Source: Burkholderiales bacterium (lineage in GTDB: Bacteria > Pseudomonadota > Gammaproteobacteria > Burkholderiales > Ga0077523). From it: DNA of 64,000 nucleotides. The stretch's first letter is position 1, and the number at the start of each line of letters is the position of its first letter. The notes below the pieces were generated by a model. The model saw only the letters and a program-made list of their open reading frames with translations. It was not told the DNA's origin and searched no databases. The position numbers were made by a program, and so were the translations under genes. Shown here one piece after another: positions 25,859-34,604 of this stretch. Location: positions 1-64,000 of the forward strand of contig JAIEQG010000103.1 of assembly GCA_019747905.1 (NCBI GenBank). Direction: 5' to 3'.

Positions 25859-28558
25859 ATGACGCCTGCCGTGCTCCAGGCACTCGTGGCGGGCGCTACC
25901 GTCGTCACGCCGAACCGGCGGCTCGCCCGAGCGGTGAAGCGCGAGTTCGACGCGGCCCAGGTGACCGGCGGGGCGCGCGTCTGGACCTGCGCAGATGTGC
26001 TGCCTTGGAGCGCGTGGCTGGACCGGACCTTTGCCGATCTCACCCGCCACGAGGCCTCCGTCAGGGTATTGTCGGCTGCACAGGAAATGGCGCTCTGGCA
26101 ACAGGCGATCGCCGATTCCCCTGCCGCGCATGCACTGCTCGACACGGCAGCCACGGCGCGGGTCGCCCGCGATGCCTGGGCGCAGCAACAGGGGTGGCGC
26201 CTCGATCTTGCGGGCTGGCGCTCGGGCCTGCATGAAGACGGCAAGGCCTACCTCAGTTGGGCATACCGCTTCGAGACGCGCTGTGCAGCCGGAGGCTGGC
26301 TGAGCGCTGCTGCATTGCCCGATGCCATCGCTGCACGTCTTGTCGGAGGGCGAGTCCCCGAGAGCCTCGTGATGTTCGGCTTCGATGAACTGACCCCGCA
26401 GCAGCACGCGCTGCTCGATGCCCTGCGGTCCGCCGGCACCCGGGTCGAGGAGGCACAGCCGCACGCAGCCGGCGCCGAACTGAGTCGTCGAACCTACCCG
26501 AGTGCCGCCGACGAACTCCTCGCGGTGGCGCGCAGCGTGCGCGATCTGCTGCGTGCGGATCCGACGCTCGCGATCGGCGTGGTGGTGCCGGATCTGTCGC
26601 AGCGTCGCGCCGAAGTCGCCCGCGTGTTCGATGACGTGCTCGAACCGGAACGCGTGCTCGCAGTCAGCCGCCAGCGGCCGCGCGCCTGGAATCTTTCCCT
26701 GGGACTGCCGCTGTCCGCCTGTCCCCTCGCGCACGGGGCGCTGTCGATCCTGCGCCTTGCCCGCGGACCCCTGCCGCTCAACGAGGCAGGGTCCCTGTTG
26801 CGCAGTCCATTCCTCGTCGGCGCGGAACAGGAATCCACCCGCCGGGCGCTGCTCGATGCCCGGCTGCGCGAGCGCGGTCAACTCCGGGTCGACATGACCG
26901 GCCTGCAGCGCGAAGCCTTTGCGCGCGACCGCGAGCAACCGCACGCGTGCCGCGTGCTTGCATCCCGGCTGGAGGCCTGGATTCCCGTTGCACGCGCGGC
27001 GCGCAATCTGCGGCAGCTCCCGTCCGCGTGGAGCGGCACGTTCCTCGCCTTGCTGTCGGCGCTCGGCTGGCCCGGCGAGCGGGCGCTCGACAGCGAAGAG
27101 TTCCAGACCTGGGAGAAGTGGCGCGAGCTCGTGGCCGGACTGTCGATCCTGGACTCCGTCGTCGGCACGTTGCGCTTCGATGATGCGTTCGCGTGGCTTT
27201 CACGCCTCGCCACAGAAACGGTGTTCCAGGCGGAATCGGAGGCAGTGCAGGTGCAGGTGCTGGGCGTCCTGGAAGCTGCCGGCCTCGGATTCGATCATCT
27301 GTTCGTGACCGGCCTGCATGACGAGGCCTGGCCTCCGGCACCCCGACCGAACCCGCTTCTGCCGGTGGCGCTGCAGCGCGCCCATGGCATGCCGCACGCG
27401 AGCGCCGAATGGGAGCTCGGTTTCGCCCGCCGCATCGGGCGCCTCTGGCGCACGAGTGCCCGGCACGTGGTGTTCAGTCACGCCACGCGGGACGGCGATC
27501 GCGTGCTGCGTCCGAGTCCGTTGATCGCCGACGTACCTGCGGTCACCGTGGATGCCCCCAGAGAGCCGACCTATGCCGGGTCGATCCTGGGCGCAGCGCG
27601 ACTCGAGACCCTGGTCGACGCAGCCGCACCGCCGCTGGCGCCCGGCCATGAGGTTCGCGGCGGGGCGAGCGTGTTCGAGAACCAGGCGGCGTGCCCGTTC
27701 AAGGCGTTCGCCCGCCATCGTCTCGGTGCCTACGGACTCGAGGAGGCACGGTCCGGGCTGGATGCGCGCGAGCGCGGCACGCTCCTGCACCGGGCGCTCG
27801 CGGTGCTCTGGGGTGATCTGGGTTCCCATGGGCAACTGCTGGCATTGAGCGCGGGTGATCTCGATGCCGCCGTGACCCGTGCGGTGAACGCGGCGCTCGA
27901 AGTGTTGCGGCGCGACCGGCCCGATGTCATGACCGACGCATTCGCCGCTATCGAACGCGAGCGCCTGCGTGCGCGGCTCTCGAGCCTGCTCGCCATGGAA
28001 CGCGAGCGCGCGCCGTTTCGCGTCGCCGAGCGTGAAGCCCCGCGCGCGCTCGAAGTCGGCGGACTGCGAGTGAATGCGCGCGTCGATCGCGTCGACGTTC
28101 TGGACGACGGTGGTCGCGTGATCCTCGACTACAAGACCGGCAAGGCCACCATCGCCGCCTGGGTCGGTGACCGACCCGACGCGCCGCAACTGCCGCTGTA
28201 CGCGATCACCGATCCGAGTGACGTGGCGGCGGTCGCCCTGGTGCCGGTCCAGGCGCACGACGTGCGCTTTCGAGGTCTCGCGCGCGAGCAGTCGCTGCTG
28301 CCCGGCGTGAAGACGCCGGAGCAGGAGCGCGATTTCGCCGAGCTGGGCGGTTGGCCCGCATTGCTGTCCGGTTGGCGCAGGGCGCTCGACGCCCTGGCTG
28401 GCGAGTTTCTCGCGGGCCGGGCCGTCGTGATGCCGAAGCGGTATCCGCAGACCTGCCAGTATTGCGATCTCGGTCCCCTGTGCCGGGTGAAGGAACTGTT
28501 CGATCGTGGACCCGTCCCGGTCGACGACGAGGAACAGGATGAGCTCGACGATGGCTGA
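25859..28558 (+). CDS. AddB-like PD-(D/E)XK nuclease, DNA repair
   Basis: An 899-residue protein, the first of a nuclease-helicase pair resembling AddB/RexB. The N-terminal region looks like an inactivated helicase fold (TPNRRLARAVKREFDAAQ). The C-terminal nuclease has RVILDYKTGKATIAAW, the D-x(n)-D-Y-K core of RecB-type nucleases. Four cysteines suited to the AddB iron-sulfur staple are seen: one in NQAACPFKAFARHRLG and three in TCQYCDLGPLCR near the C-terminus. A Walker A lysine is not obvious, as in AddB. It overlaps the next gene by 20 nt. Inferred role: double-strand break end processing before RecA loading. Confidence 0.87.
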   Translation: MTPAVLQALVAGATVVTPNRRLARAVKREFDAAQVTGGARVWTCADVLPWSAWLDRTFADLTRHEASVRVLSAAQEMALWQQAIADSPAAHALLDTAATARVARDAWAQQQGWRLDLAGWRSGLHEDGKAYLSWAYRFETRCAAGGWLSAAALPDAIAARLVGGRVPESLVMFGFDELTPQQHALLDALRSAGTRVEEAQPHAAGAELSRRTYPSAADELLAVARSVRDLLRADPTLAIGVVVPDLSQRRAEVARVFDDVLEPERVLAVSRQRPRAWNLSLGLPLSACPLAHGALSILRLARGPLPLNEAGSLLRSPFLVGAEQESTRRALLDARLRERGQLRVDMTGLQREAFARDREQPHACRVLASRLEAWIPVARAARNLRQLPSAWSGTFLALLSALGWPGERALDSEEFQTWEKWRELVAGLSILDSVVGTLRFDDAFAWLSRLATETVFQAESEAVQVQVLGVLEAAGLGFDHLFVTGLHDEAWPPAPRPNPLLPVALQRAHGMPHASAEWELGFARRIGRLWRTSARHVVFSHATRDGDRVLRPSPLIADVPAVTVDAPREPTYAGSILGAARLETLVDAAAPPLAPGHEVRGGASVFENQAACPFKAFARHRLGAYGLEEARSGLDARERGTLLHRALAVLWGDLGSHGQLLALSAGDLDAAVTRAVNAALEVLRRDRPDVMTDAFAAIERERLRARLSSLLAMERERAPFRVAEREAPRALEVGGLRVNARVDRVDVLDDGGRVILDYKTGKATIAAWVGDRPDAPQLPLYAITDPSDVAAVALVPVQAHDVRFRGLAREQSLLPGVKTPEQERDFAELGGWPALLSGWRRALDALAGEFLAGRAVVMPKRYPQTCQYCDLGPLCRVKELFDRGPVPVDDEEQDELDDG

Positions 28559-31500
28559 GACCGTGCGCATCGCCGACGCCGCCGAGCGCGAGCAGGCGCT
28601 CGACGTCACGCGTTCGTTCATCGTCCAGGCGCCGGCGGGCTCCGGCAAGACCGAGCTGCTGATTCAACGAATGCTCGCATTGCTGGTCGAGGTGGATGCG
28701 CCCGAGGAGATCGTCGCCATCACCTTCACGCGCAAGGCCGCGGGCGAAATGCGCGATCGCGTGCTCGCCGCCTTGGCACTTGCGGACGAAGACACGCCAC
28801 CCATGCGCGACCACCAGCGTCGCACCTGGGAACTCGCCCGTGCGGTGCGGCGCCGCGACGAACGTCTCGGGTGGGGCATCACGGCCAGTCCGGGGCGGCT
28901 GCGCATCCAGACCATCGACGCGTTGTGCGCGAGCCTCACGCGCCAGATGCCCTTGCTATCCGGTTTCGGCGCACAACCCGAATCGCTCGAGGACGCGGCG
29001 AGCCTGTACCACGAAGCGGCTCGCCGCCTGCTGGCCGACCTCGATGGCGGCGGGCCGACGGCCGTCACGATTGCGCGCGTGCTGCAGCACCTCGACAACG
29101 ACATGGCCAGTGCCGAAGCGTTGCTCGCCGACATGCTCCAGCGTCGCGACCAATGGCTGCGCCACGTCGTCGACAAGGCCTCCGGAAGACTCGATCGCGC
29201 CACCCTTGAAAACGCCTTGGGCGCGATCATCGTCGATGCGCTCGAGAACCTGAGAACGCTGACGCCCCGCGAGGTCGAAGCCAAACTGATCGCGCTCGCG
29301 CGGTACGCAGCCGCGAATCTCGCACAGACCGACAGCGATTCGCCGATCGTCGCACTGCTCGATCTCGATGCGTTGCCGGATGCGTCGGTCGAAGGTTTGC
29401 CGCTCTGGCGCGGCATCGCCGAGCTGTTGCTGACCAGGAACGGAACCGCGCGCAGGAGTTTCGATGTGCGCGTGGGTTTTCCGACGTCGAAGGACGCGGC
29501 AGAAAAAGTGCGCTGCGATCGGTTCAAGGATCGCGTGAAGACGTTGCTCGCGCAGGTCGAAGCGCATCCGTCGTTTTTCGAAGAACTGGATCGGACCCGC
29601 CTGCTGCCGCCGCCTGCGTACAGCGAGGCGCAGTGGGCAGTGATCGGCGCACTGGTGGCGCTGCTGCCGCTCGCCGTGGCACAACTCGAGATCCTGTTCC
29701 GCGAGCGCGGCCAGGTGGACTTCACCGCCGTTTCGCAAGCCGCCGTGCGTGCGCTCGGCGACAGCGATGCACCCACCGACCTGGCGCTCGCGCTCGACTA
29801 CCGCATTCGCCATCTCCTGGTCGACGAGTTCCAGGACACGTCACAGTCCCAGTACCAGTTGCTCGAGCGGCTGACCGCCGGCTGGCAGCCCGACGATGGC
29901 CGCACGTTGTTCGTGGTGGGGGACCCGATGCAGTCGATCTATCGCTTTCGCGAGGCCGAGGTCGCGCTGTACCTGCGCGCCCGCCGCGAGGGGATCCAGA
30001 CCGTGGCGCTGGAGCCGCTCACTCTGCGTGTCAACTTTCGTTCGCAAGCGGGAATCGTGAACTGGGTCAACGCGAGCTTCCGCCGCCTGTTGCCGGCGTC
30101 CGAGGACCTTGACAGTGGTGCGGTGCCGTTCGCGGAATCCGAAGCCGTGAAGCCCGCCACGCATGATCCTGCCGTCGTCGTGCATCCGTCGCTCACCCGC
30201 GATCGTGCCGGGGAGGCCGAGCGCGTGGCCCAGCTGGTGCGCGCGGCGCACGCCGATGATCCGGCGCAGCGCATCGCGATCCTGGTCCGCAGCCGCAATC
30301 ATCTCGCCCACATCGTGCCTGCGTTGAAGGACGTCGGCCTGCGCTTCCAGGCCATCGAGATCGAGGCGCTGGGGCATCGGCCCGTCGTGCAGGACCTTCA
30401 CGCGCTCACGCGAGCGCTGCTGCATCCGGCCGACCGCATCGCCTGGCTCGCGGTGCTGCGCGCGCCGTGGTGCGGCCTCACGCTGGCGGACCTCGACTCC
30501 CTGGCGGGATTCGATGCGACCGCCTGCATATGGGACCTCGTTCAGACTTCGGCTCTCGTGGCGCGCCTGTCGGAGGACGGACGCCGGAGGCTCACGCGAC
30601 TGCGCGAGTGCCTGCAGCCTTTCGTCGCGCAGCGGCGCCGCGAACCGTTGCGTCGTTGGGTGGAGGGCGCGTGGCTCGCACTCGGTGGGCCGGCCGCTGC
30701 GGTGGATGCCGCCGATCTCGACGACGCGCAGGTGTTCCTCGACGTGCTCGACGAACTGGAAGAGGGCGGAGATCTGCCCGATTTCGCAGCACTTGCCGAA
30801 CGCATGGGCAAGCTCTTCGCACGTCCCGATCCCGGTGCGAGCGACGGGTTGCAGGTCATGACCATCCACAAGGCGAAGGGACTGGAGTTCGATACGGTGA
30901 TCCTGCCGGGACTCGGCTACAAGCCGCGGGGCAATGCCGCGCGCCTGCTCGCGTGGCTCGAGCGACCGCGCGCGCATGGCGATCCGGACTTGCTGCTGGC
31001 GCCGATTCGCGAACGTTCGGAAAGGAAGGATCCAATCTACGAGTATCTGGAGCGGCTCGATCGGACCAAGGCGATGCACGAAGATTGCCGGTTGCTCTAC
31101 GTCGCGACGACGCGCGCGAAGTCGCGTTTGCATCTCATCGGTCACGCAGACGCTCGCGATGGCGTGCCGCAGCCCACCAAGGGTTCATTGCTCGACCGGT
31201 TGTGGCCCGTGGTCGAGCCCGAGTTCCGGCGTGCGATCGAGGCGCAGACCGATGCCGCCTTGATCGAAGTTGAGCCGCAGCAACGGACCGACGGTGCGAT
31301 CCGGCGGTTTGCCGCCGATTGGGTGCCGCCGGTTCCGGCCACCGGCATTGCGCCGGCCGCGGCGTGGTCGGAAGGTGCCGGCGAACCAGGAGAGGTGGAG
31401 TTCTCCTGGGCTTCCGAAACCGCCAGGCACGTGGGGACCATCGTGCATCGAAGCCTGCAGCGCATCGCCGAGGATGGGCTCGCGGGATGGGATGCGAAGC

Positions 31501-31955
31501 GCGTGGATTCGCTGCGGGATGTCTTCTCCCGCGACCTGCGCGCGTTCGGCGTTCCCGAGGCGGAACTGGCACCCGCGATCGAACGAGTGGTCGGCGGCCT
31601 CGAGGGTGCCTTGTCCGACGACCGCGCGCGCTGGATCCTCTCGGCTCACGTGGAAGCGCATTCGGAACTCCGTCTCACTGGAGTCGCCGGCGACGTGCTG
31701 GTCGACGTCGCGATCGATCGCACGTTCGTCGATGCCGATGGCGTGCGCTGGATCATCGACTACAAGACCGGCCTGCACGAAGGCGCTGACCGGGAGGGCT
31801 TCCTCGACAACGAACGCGAGCGCTACCGCGCCCAGTTGGAGCGGTATGCTGTGCTCATGGCGCAGCTCGATGCCCGTCCGATCCGGCTGGCATTGTATTT
31901 CCCGCTGATGCGCGGCTGGCGGGAATGGGAGGCGGCTGCCGGCCGGACACCCTGA
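28539..31955 (+). CDS. AddA-like UvrD-family helicase-nuclease
   Basis: About 1,138 residues. ATG 28539 is chosen for the GAGGA six bases upstream; ATG 28551 is the alternative. Superfamily 1 motifs are intact: Walker A QAPAGSGKTELLIQRM, EIVAITFTRKAAGEMRDR, LVDEFQDTSQSQYQLL, VGDPMQSIYRFREAEV, MTIHKAKGLEFDTVILPG and LLYVATTRAKSRLHLIG. The C-terminal RecB-like nuclease has RWIIDYKTGLHEG. With the overlapping AddB-like gene it forms a predicted heterodimeric helicase-nuclease replacing or complementing RecBCD. Both partners keep a nuclease site, as in AddAB, unlike RecBCD with one. Chi recognition cannot be judged. Confidence 0.92.
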   Translation: MSSTMAETVRIADAAEREQALDVTRSFIVQAPAGSGKTELLIQRMLALLVEVDAPEEIVAITFTRKAAGEMRDRVLAALALADEDTPPMRDHQRRTWELARAVRRRDERLGWGITASPGRLRIQTIDALCASLTRQMPLLSGFGAQPESLEDAASLYHEAARRLLADLDGGGPTAVTIARVLQHLDNDMASAEALLADMLQRRDQWLRHVVDKASGRLDRATLENALGAIIVDALENLRTLTPREVEAKLIALARYAAANLAQTDSDSPIVALLDLDALPDASVEGLPLWRGIAELLLTRNGTARRSFDVRVGFPTSKDAAEKVRCDRFKDRVKTLLAQVEAHPSFFEELDRTRLLPPPAYSEAQWAVIGALVALLPLAVAQLEILFRERGQVDFTAVSQAAVRALGDSDAPTDLALALDYRIRHLLVDEFQDTSQSQYQLLERLTAGWQPDDGRTLFVVGDPMQSIYRFREAEVALYLRARREGIQTVALEPLTLRVNFRSQAGIVNWVNASFRRLLPASEDLDSGAVPFAESEAVKPATHDPAVVVHPSLTRDRAGEAERVAQLVRAAHADDPAQRIAILVRSRNHLAHIVPALKDVGLRFQAIEIEALGHRPVVQDLHALTRALLHPADRIAWLAVLRAPWCGLTLADLDSLAGFDATACIWDLVQTSALVARLSEDGRRRLTRLRECLQPFVAQRRREPLRRWVEGAWLALGGPAAAVDAADLDDAQVFLDVLDELEEGGDLPDFAALAERMGKLFARPDPGASDGLQVMTIHKAKGLEFDTVILPGLGYKPRGNAARLLAWLERPRAHGDPDLLLAPIRERSERKDPIYEYLERLDRTKAMHEDCRLLYVATTRAKSRLHLIGHADARDGVPQPTKGSLLDRLWPVVEPEFRRAIEAQTDAALIEVEPQQRTDGAIRRFAADWVPPVPATGIAPAAAWSEGAGEPGEVEFSWASETARHVGTIVHRSLQRIAEDGLAGWDAKRVDSLRDVFSRDLRAFGVPEAELAPAIERVVGGLEGALSDDRARWILSAHVEAHSELRLTGVAGDVLVDVAIDRTFVDADGVRWIIDYKTGLHEGADREGFLDNERERYRAQLERYAVLMAQLDARPIRLALYFPLMRGWREWEAAAGRTP

Positions 31956-31981
31956 ACGCCGCTCTTCCTCCGGAGGTCACC

Positions 31982-32743
31982 ATGCTCGTGCGGTTCCTCG
32001 CAGCGATGATCGCGATGTCGGCAGCGGCGCCCGCCTGGGCCCAGTTCACCCTGGGCGGCGGCGTCGACTACATGAACTGGACCGAGGACACGTCGCCGCA
32101 AGTGCGCGAGACCGGCATGCTCGCAGTCATCACCGGTGGCTGGACTCTCGACCGCGATCGCGGCGCACTGTTCGCGTGGCGCGGATCGCTGTATGGCGGA
32201 GACGTGGACTACGACGGCTCCACGCTGTTTCCGCCGATCCGCTCGATCCAGAGCACGACGTCCTACCGCGGCACCATGCAGGAGGCCCAGTTCCGGTATC
32301 GCGTGCCGGCGCGAGGCAACGCCTGGGTCGACCTGGTCGCGTCGGGCGGTTTCGACGTGTGGGAGCGCGAGCTGAGTTCGATCCAGAAGGAGAACTTCTT
32401 CATCGGCTTCGCGCGCCTCGGTGTCGAGTTCGATCGCAGCGAAAGCGGCATCGTCGCGGCGGCCGGATTGAAGCTGCCGTTCTATACCTACGAGGAAGCC
32501 TACCTCGACGGCATGACGCCCAACCCGATCATCCTGCACCCGGGCAAGGAGCCGTCGGTCTACGCCATGCTGGGTTATCGCATCGATCGGCACTGGCGGA
32601 TCATGGGCACGCTCGATTCGTTCAGCCTGTCCGAGTCGTCGCCGACCGGGGCCTTCGTGCCGGGGTTCGGCTTCGGCCAGTTCTACCAGCCGGCCAGCAC
32701 CCTGTACCGCGTGGGCGTGCGCGTGGAATACACGTTCCGCTGA
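31982..32743 (+). CDS. Exported protein of unknown function, possibly outer-membrane beta-barrel
   Basis: A 253-residue protein, not recognised by name. ATG 31982 follows CCGGAGG by about 7 nt. Residues 1-20 (MLVRFLAAMIAMSAAAPAWA) are a clear signal peptide with AWA cleavage. The mature part alternates short strands rich in Gly, Tyr and aromatic residues (FTLGGGVDYMNW, LDSFSLSESS, LYRVGVRVEYTFR) and ends in a phenylalanine two from the end (YTFR). That pattern suits a small outer-membrane barrel but is not proof. It lies 26 nt after the helicase gene and upstream of the secretion cluster; either link is possible. Confidence 0.65.
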   Translation: MLVRFLAAMIAMSAAAPAWAQFTLGGGVDYMNWTEDTSPQVRETGMLAVITGGWTLDRDRGALFAWRGSLYGGDVDYDGSTLFPPIRSIQSTTSYRGTMQEAQFRYRVPARGNAWVDLVASGGFDVWERELSSIQKENFFIGFARLGVEFDRSESGIVAAAGLKLPFYTYEEAYLDGMTPNPIILHPGKEPSVYAMLGYRIDRHWRIMGTLDSFSLSESSPTGAFVPGFGFGQFYQPASTLYRVGVRVEYTFR

Positions 32744-32978
32744 ACTGCGGCTCGTCGTTCGCGTCGGAAGAAACACGGCCGCCCCTGGCTGGAATACAGG
32801 GGGTGTTTGCTACTCACGACGCTGACGTTCGACGACGACACATCGCGAGTCCACACACGGTCACGGGAGCGTCATAATCCCTGCCTAGTATCCGGGTCTC
32901 ACGAAGAGGGGAAAGACCTTGCACCGCATCGATCGAGCAGTCACCCATCGTATCGTGCGGATCGGAAGCCGCCGGGCG

Positions 32979-33401
32979 ATGCGGGTCTGCACCGCACCGC
33001 ACCGCGGCTTCACGTTGCTCGAACTGCTGGTGGTCATGGTGATCATCGGGTTGCTGTCTGCGCTGGTGGTGCCGAGGTACTTCTCGCAGGTGGGCAAGTC
33101 GGAGGTCAAGATCACCAAGGCACAGATCGATGCGCTGGAGAAGGCGCTGGATGCCTACCGGCTCGACGTCGGTCGCTATCCGAGCACGGAGCAAGGGCTG
33201 GTCGCACTCGAGGCGAAGCCGGCCAACGAAGCCAAATGGCAGGGCCCGTATCTCAAGAAGGCGGTCCCGGTCGATCCGTGGGGCAAGCCTTATCAGTATC
33301 GCTCGCCCGGCGAGAAAGGCGAGTTCGATCTCTTCTCCTTCGGCAAGGATGGTCAAGCCGGCGGGGACGGAGAGAACGCGGACATCACCAACTGGAATTG
33401 A
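32979..33401 (+). CDS. gspG: Type II secretion major pseudopilin GspG
   Basis: A 140-residue pseudopilin. The prepilin peptidase site is APHRG^FTLLELLVVMVIIG with Glu at +5 of the mature protein, followed by the hydrophobic helix. The C-terminal half has the GspG pattern: LDVGRYPSTEQGLVALE, WQGPYLKKAVPVDPWGKPY, and a calcium-loop-like tail ending DGENADITNWN. ATG 32979 gives a normal 10-residue leader. TTG 32919 is an in-frame alternative with a better ribosome-binding site (AGAGGGG), giving a 30-residue leader. It is the first gene of the secretion cluster, 12 nt before gspF. Confidence 0.93.
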   Translation: MRVCTAPHRGFTLLELLVVMVIIGLLSALVVPRYFSQVGKSEVKITKAQIDALEKALDAYRLDVGRYPSTEQGLVALEAKPANEAKWQGPYLKKAVPVDPWGKPYQYRSPGEKGEFDLFSFGKDGQAGGDGENADITNWN

Positions 33402-33413
33402 CGCCGAACCGCC

Positions 33414-34604
33414 ATGCGCTACCGCGTCAAAGCCATGAAAGCCGGCGAGGGGGTGGTCTCCCTCGGATTTGATGCGCGCGACGTGGCCGACGCGCGCAGC
33501 CAGGCCAAGGAGCGCGGCTATGCGGTGCTGTCGGTGCAAGGCGGTGCCGGTCTGGCACTGCCGGCGCTGAAGGGCCGTACCCGATTTCCGTTGCTGCTGT
33601 TCACGCAGGAACTGCTGGCCCTGCTGCAGTCGGGCATCAGCCTGGTGGAAGCCATCGAGACCCTGGCCGAGAAGGAATCGCGCCCCGATACGCGCGCGAC
33701 CTTGAAGAGCCTCCTTGCGAGCCTGTACGAAGGCAAGCCGTTCTCGGCCGCGCTGCAGTCGGTGCCGGCCACCTTCCCCGACCTGTACATCGCCACCGTG
33801 CGCGCAAGCGAGCGCACCGGCGATCTTCCCGAAGCCCTCGTGCGCTTCGTCGCCTACCAGACCCAGCTCGACGTCGTGCGCAAGAAGCTCGTCAGCGCTT
33901 CCATCTACCCGGCGATCCTGATCGTCTTCGGCGGCCTGGTCACGTTGTTCCTGCTGGGTTACGTGGTGCCGCGTTTCAGCCACGTGTACGAAGACGTGGG
34001 TGGTGACCTGCCGCTCGTCTCGCGGCTGCTCATCCAGTGGGGCCGCATCGTCGAGGCCAACGGCCTGCTGATCGCCATGCTGTTCATCGGCGGTGTGATC
34101 TTCGTCGGCTGGTGGCTGACTCGCGCTGCCACTCGCGGGCGCATCCTGCGGGCGCTGCGCACCATCCCCGCCATGGGTGAGCGCCTGCGCGTCTACCAGT
34201 TGACGCGCTTCTACCGCACGCTGGGCATGCTGCTGTCGGGCGGCATTCCCGTCGTGCCCGCGCTGGGGATGGTATCCGGGCTGCTCGACACCGAACTGCG
34301 GGTGCGCCTGGACGGCGCGCAGCGCGCCATCCGCGAAGGCAAACCCATGTCCATCGCCATGGAAGCCAACGGGCTCACCACGCCGGTGGCGCTGCGCATG
34401 CTGCGGGTGGGCGAGCGCACCGGCCGCATGGGCGAGATGCTGGAGCGCATCGCCGTCTTCTACGACGAAGAGATGGCGCGCTGGGTGGACTGGTTCACCA
34501 AGACCTTCGAGCCGCTGCTGATGGCCCTGATCGGCATCATCATCGGCGGCATCGTCGTGCTGATGTACCTGCCCATCTTCGAACTGGCCGGGAGCATCCA
34601 GTGA
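33414..34604 (+). CDS. gspF: Type II secretion inner-membrane platform protein GspF
   Basis: A 396-residue polytopic membrane protein that anchors the assembly ATPase. Two T2SSF domains are visible: residues about 60-180 (LLLFTQELLALLQSGI) and about 260-390 (YQLTRFYRTLGMLLSGGIPV). Hydrophobic helices include YPAILIVFGGLVTLFLLGYVV and the C-terminal LLMALIGIIIGGIVVLMYLP. Its stop overlaps the gspE GTG start (34601-34604), indicating translational coupling. Length is normal for GspF/PilC. Confidence 0.94.
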   Translation: MRYRVKAMKAGEGVVSLGFDARDVADARSQAKERGYAVLSVQGGAGLALPALKGRTRFPLLLFTQELLALLQSGISLVEAIETLAEKESRPDTRATLKSLLASLYEGKPFSAALQSVPATFPDLYIATVRASERTGDLPEALVRFVAYQTQLDVVRKKLVSASIYPAILIVFGGLVTLFLLGYVVPRFSHVYEDVGGDLPLVSRLLIQWGRIVEANGLLIAMLFIGGVIFVGWWLTRAATRGRILRALRTIPAMGERLRVYQLTRFYRTLGMLLSGGIPVVPALGMVSGLLDTELRVRLDGAQRAIREGKPMSIAMEANGLTTPVALRMLRVGERTGRMGEMLERIAVFYDEEMARWVDWFTKTFEPLLMALIGIIIGGIVVLMYLPIFELAGSIQ

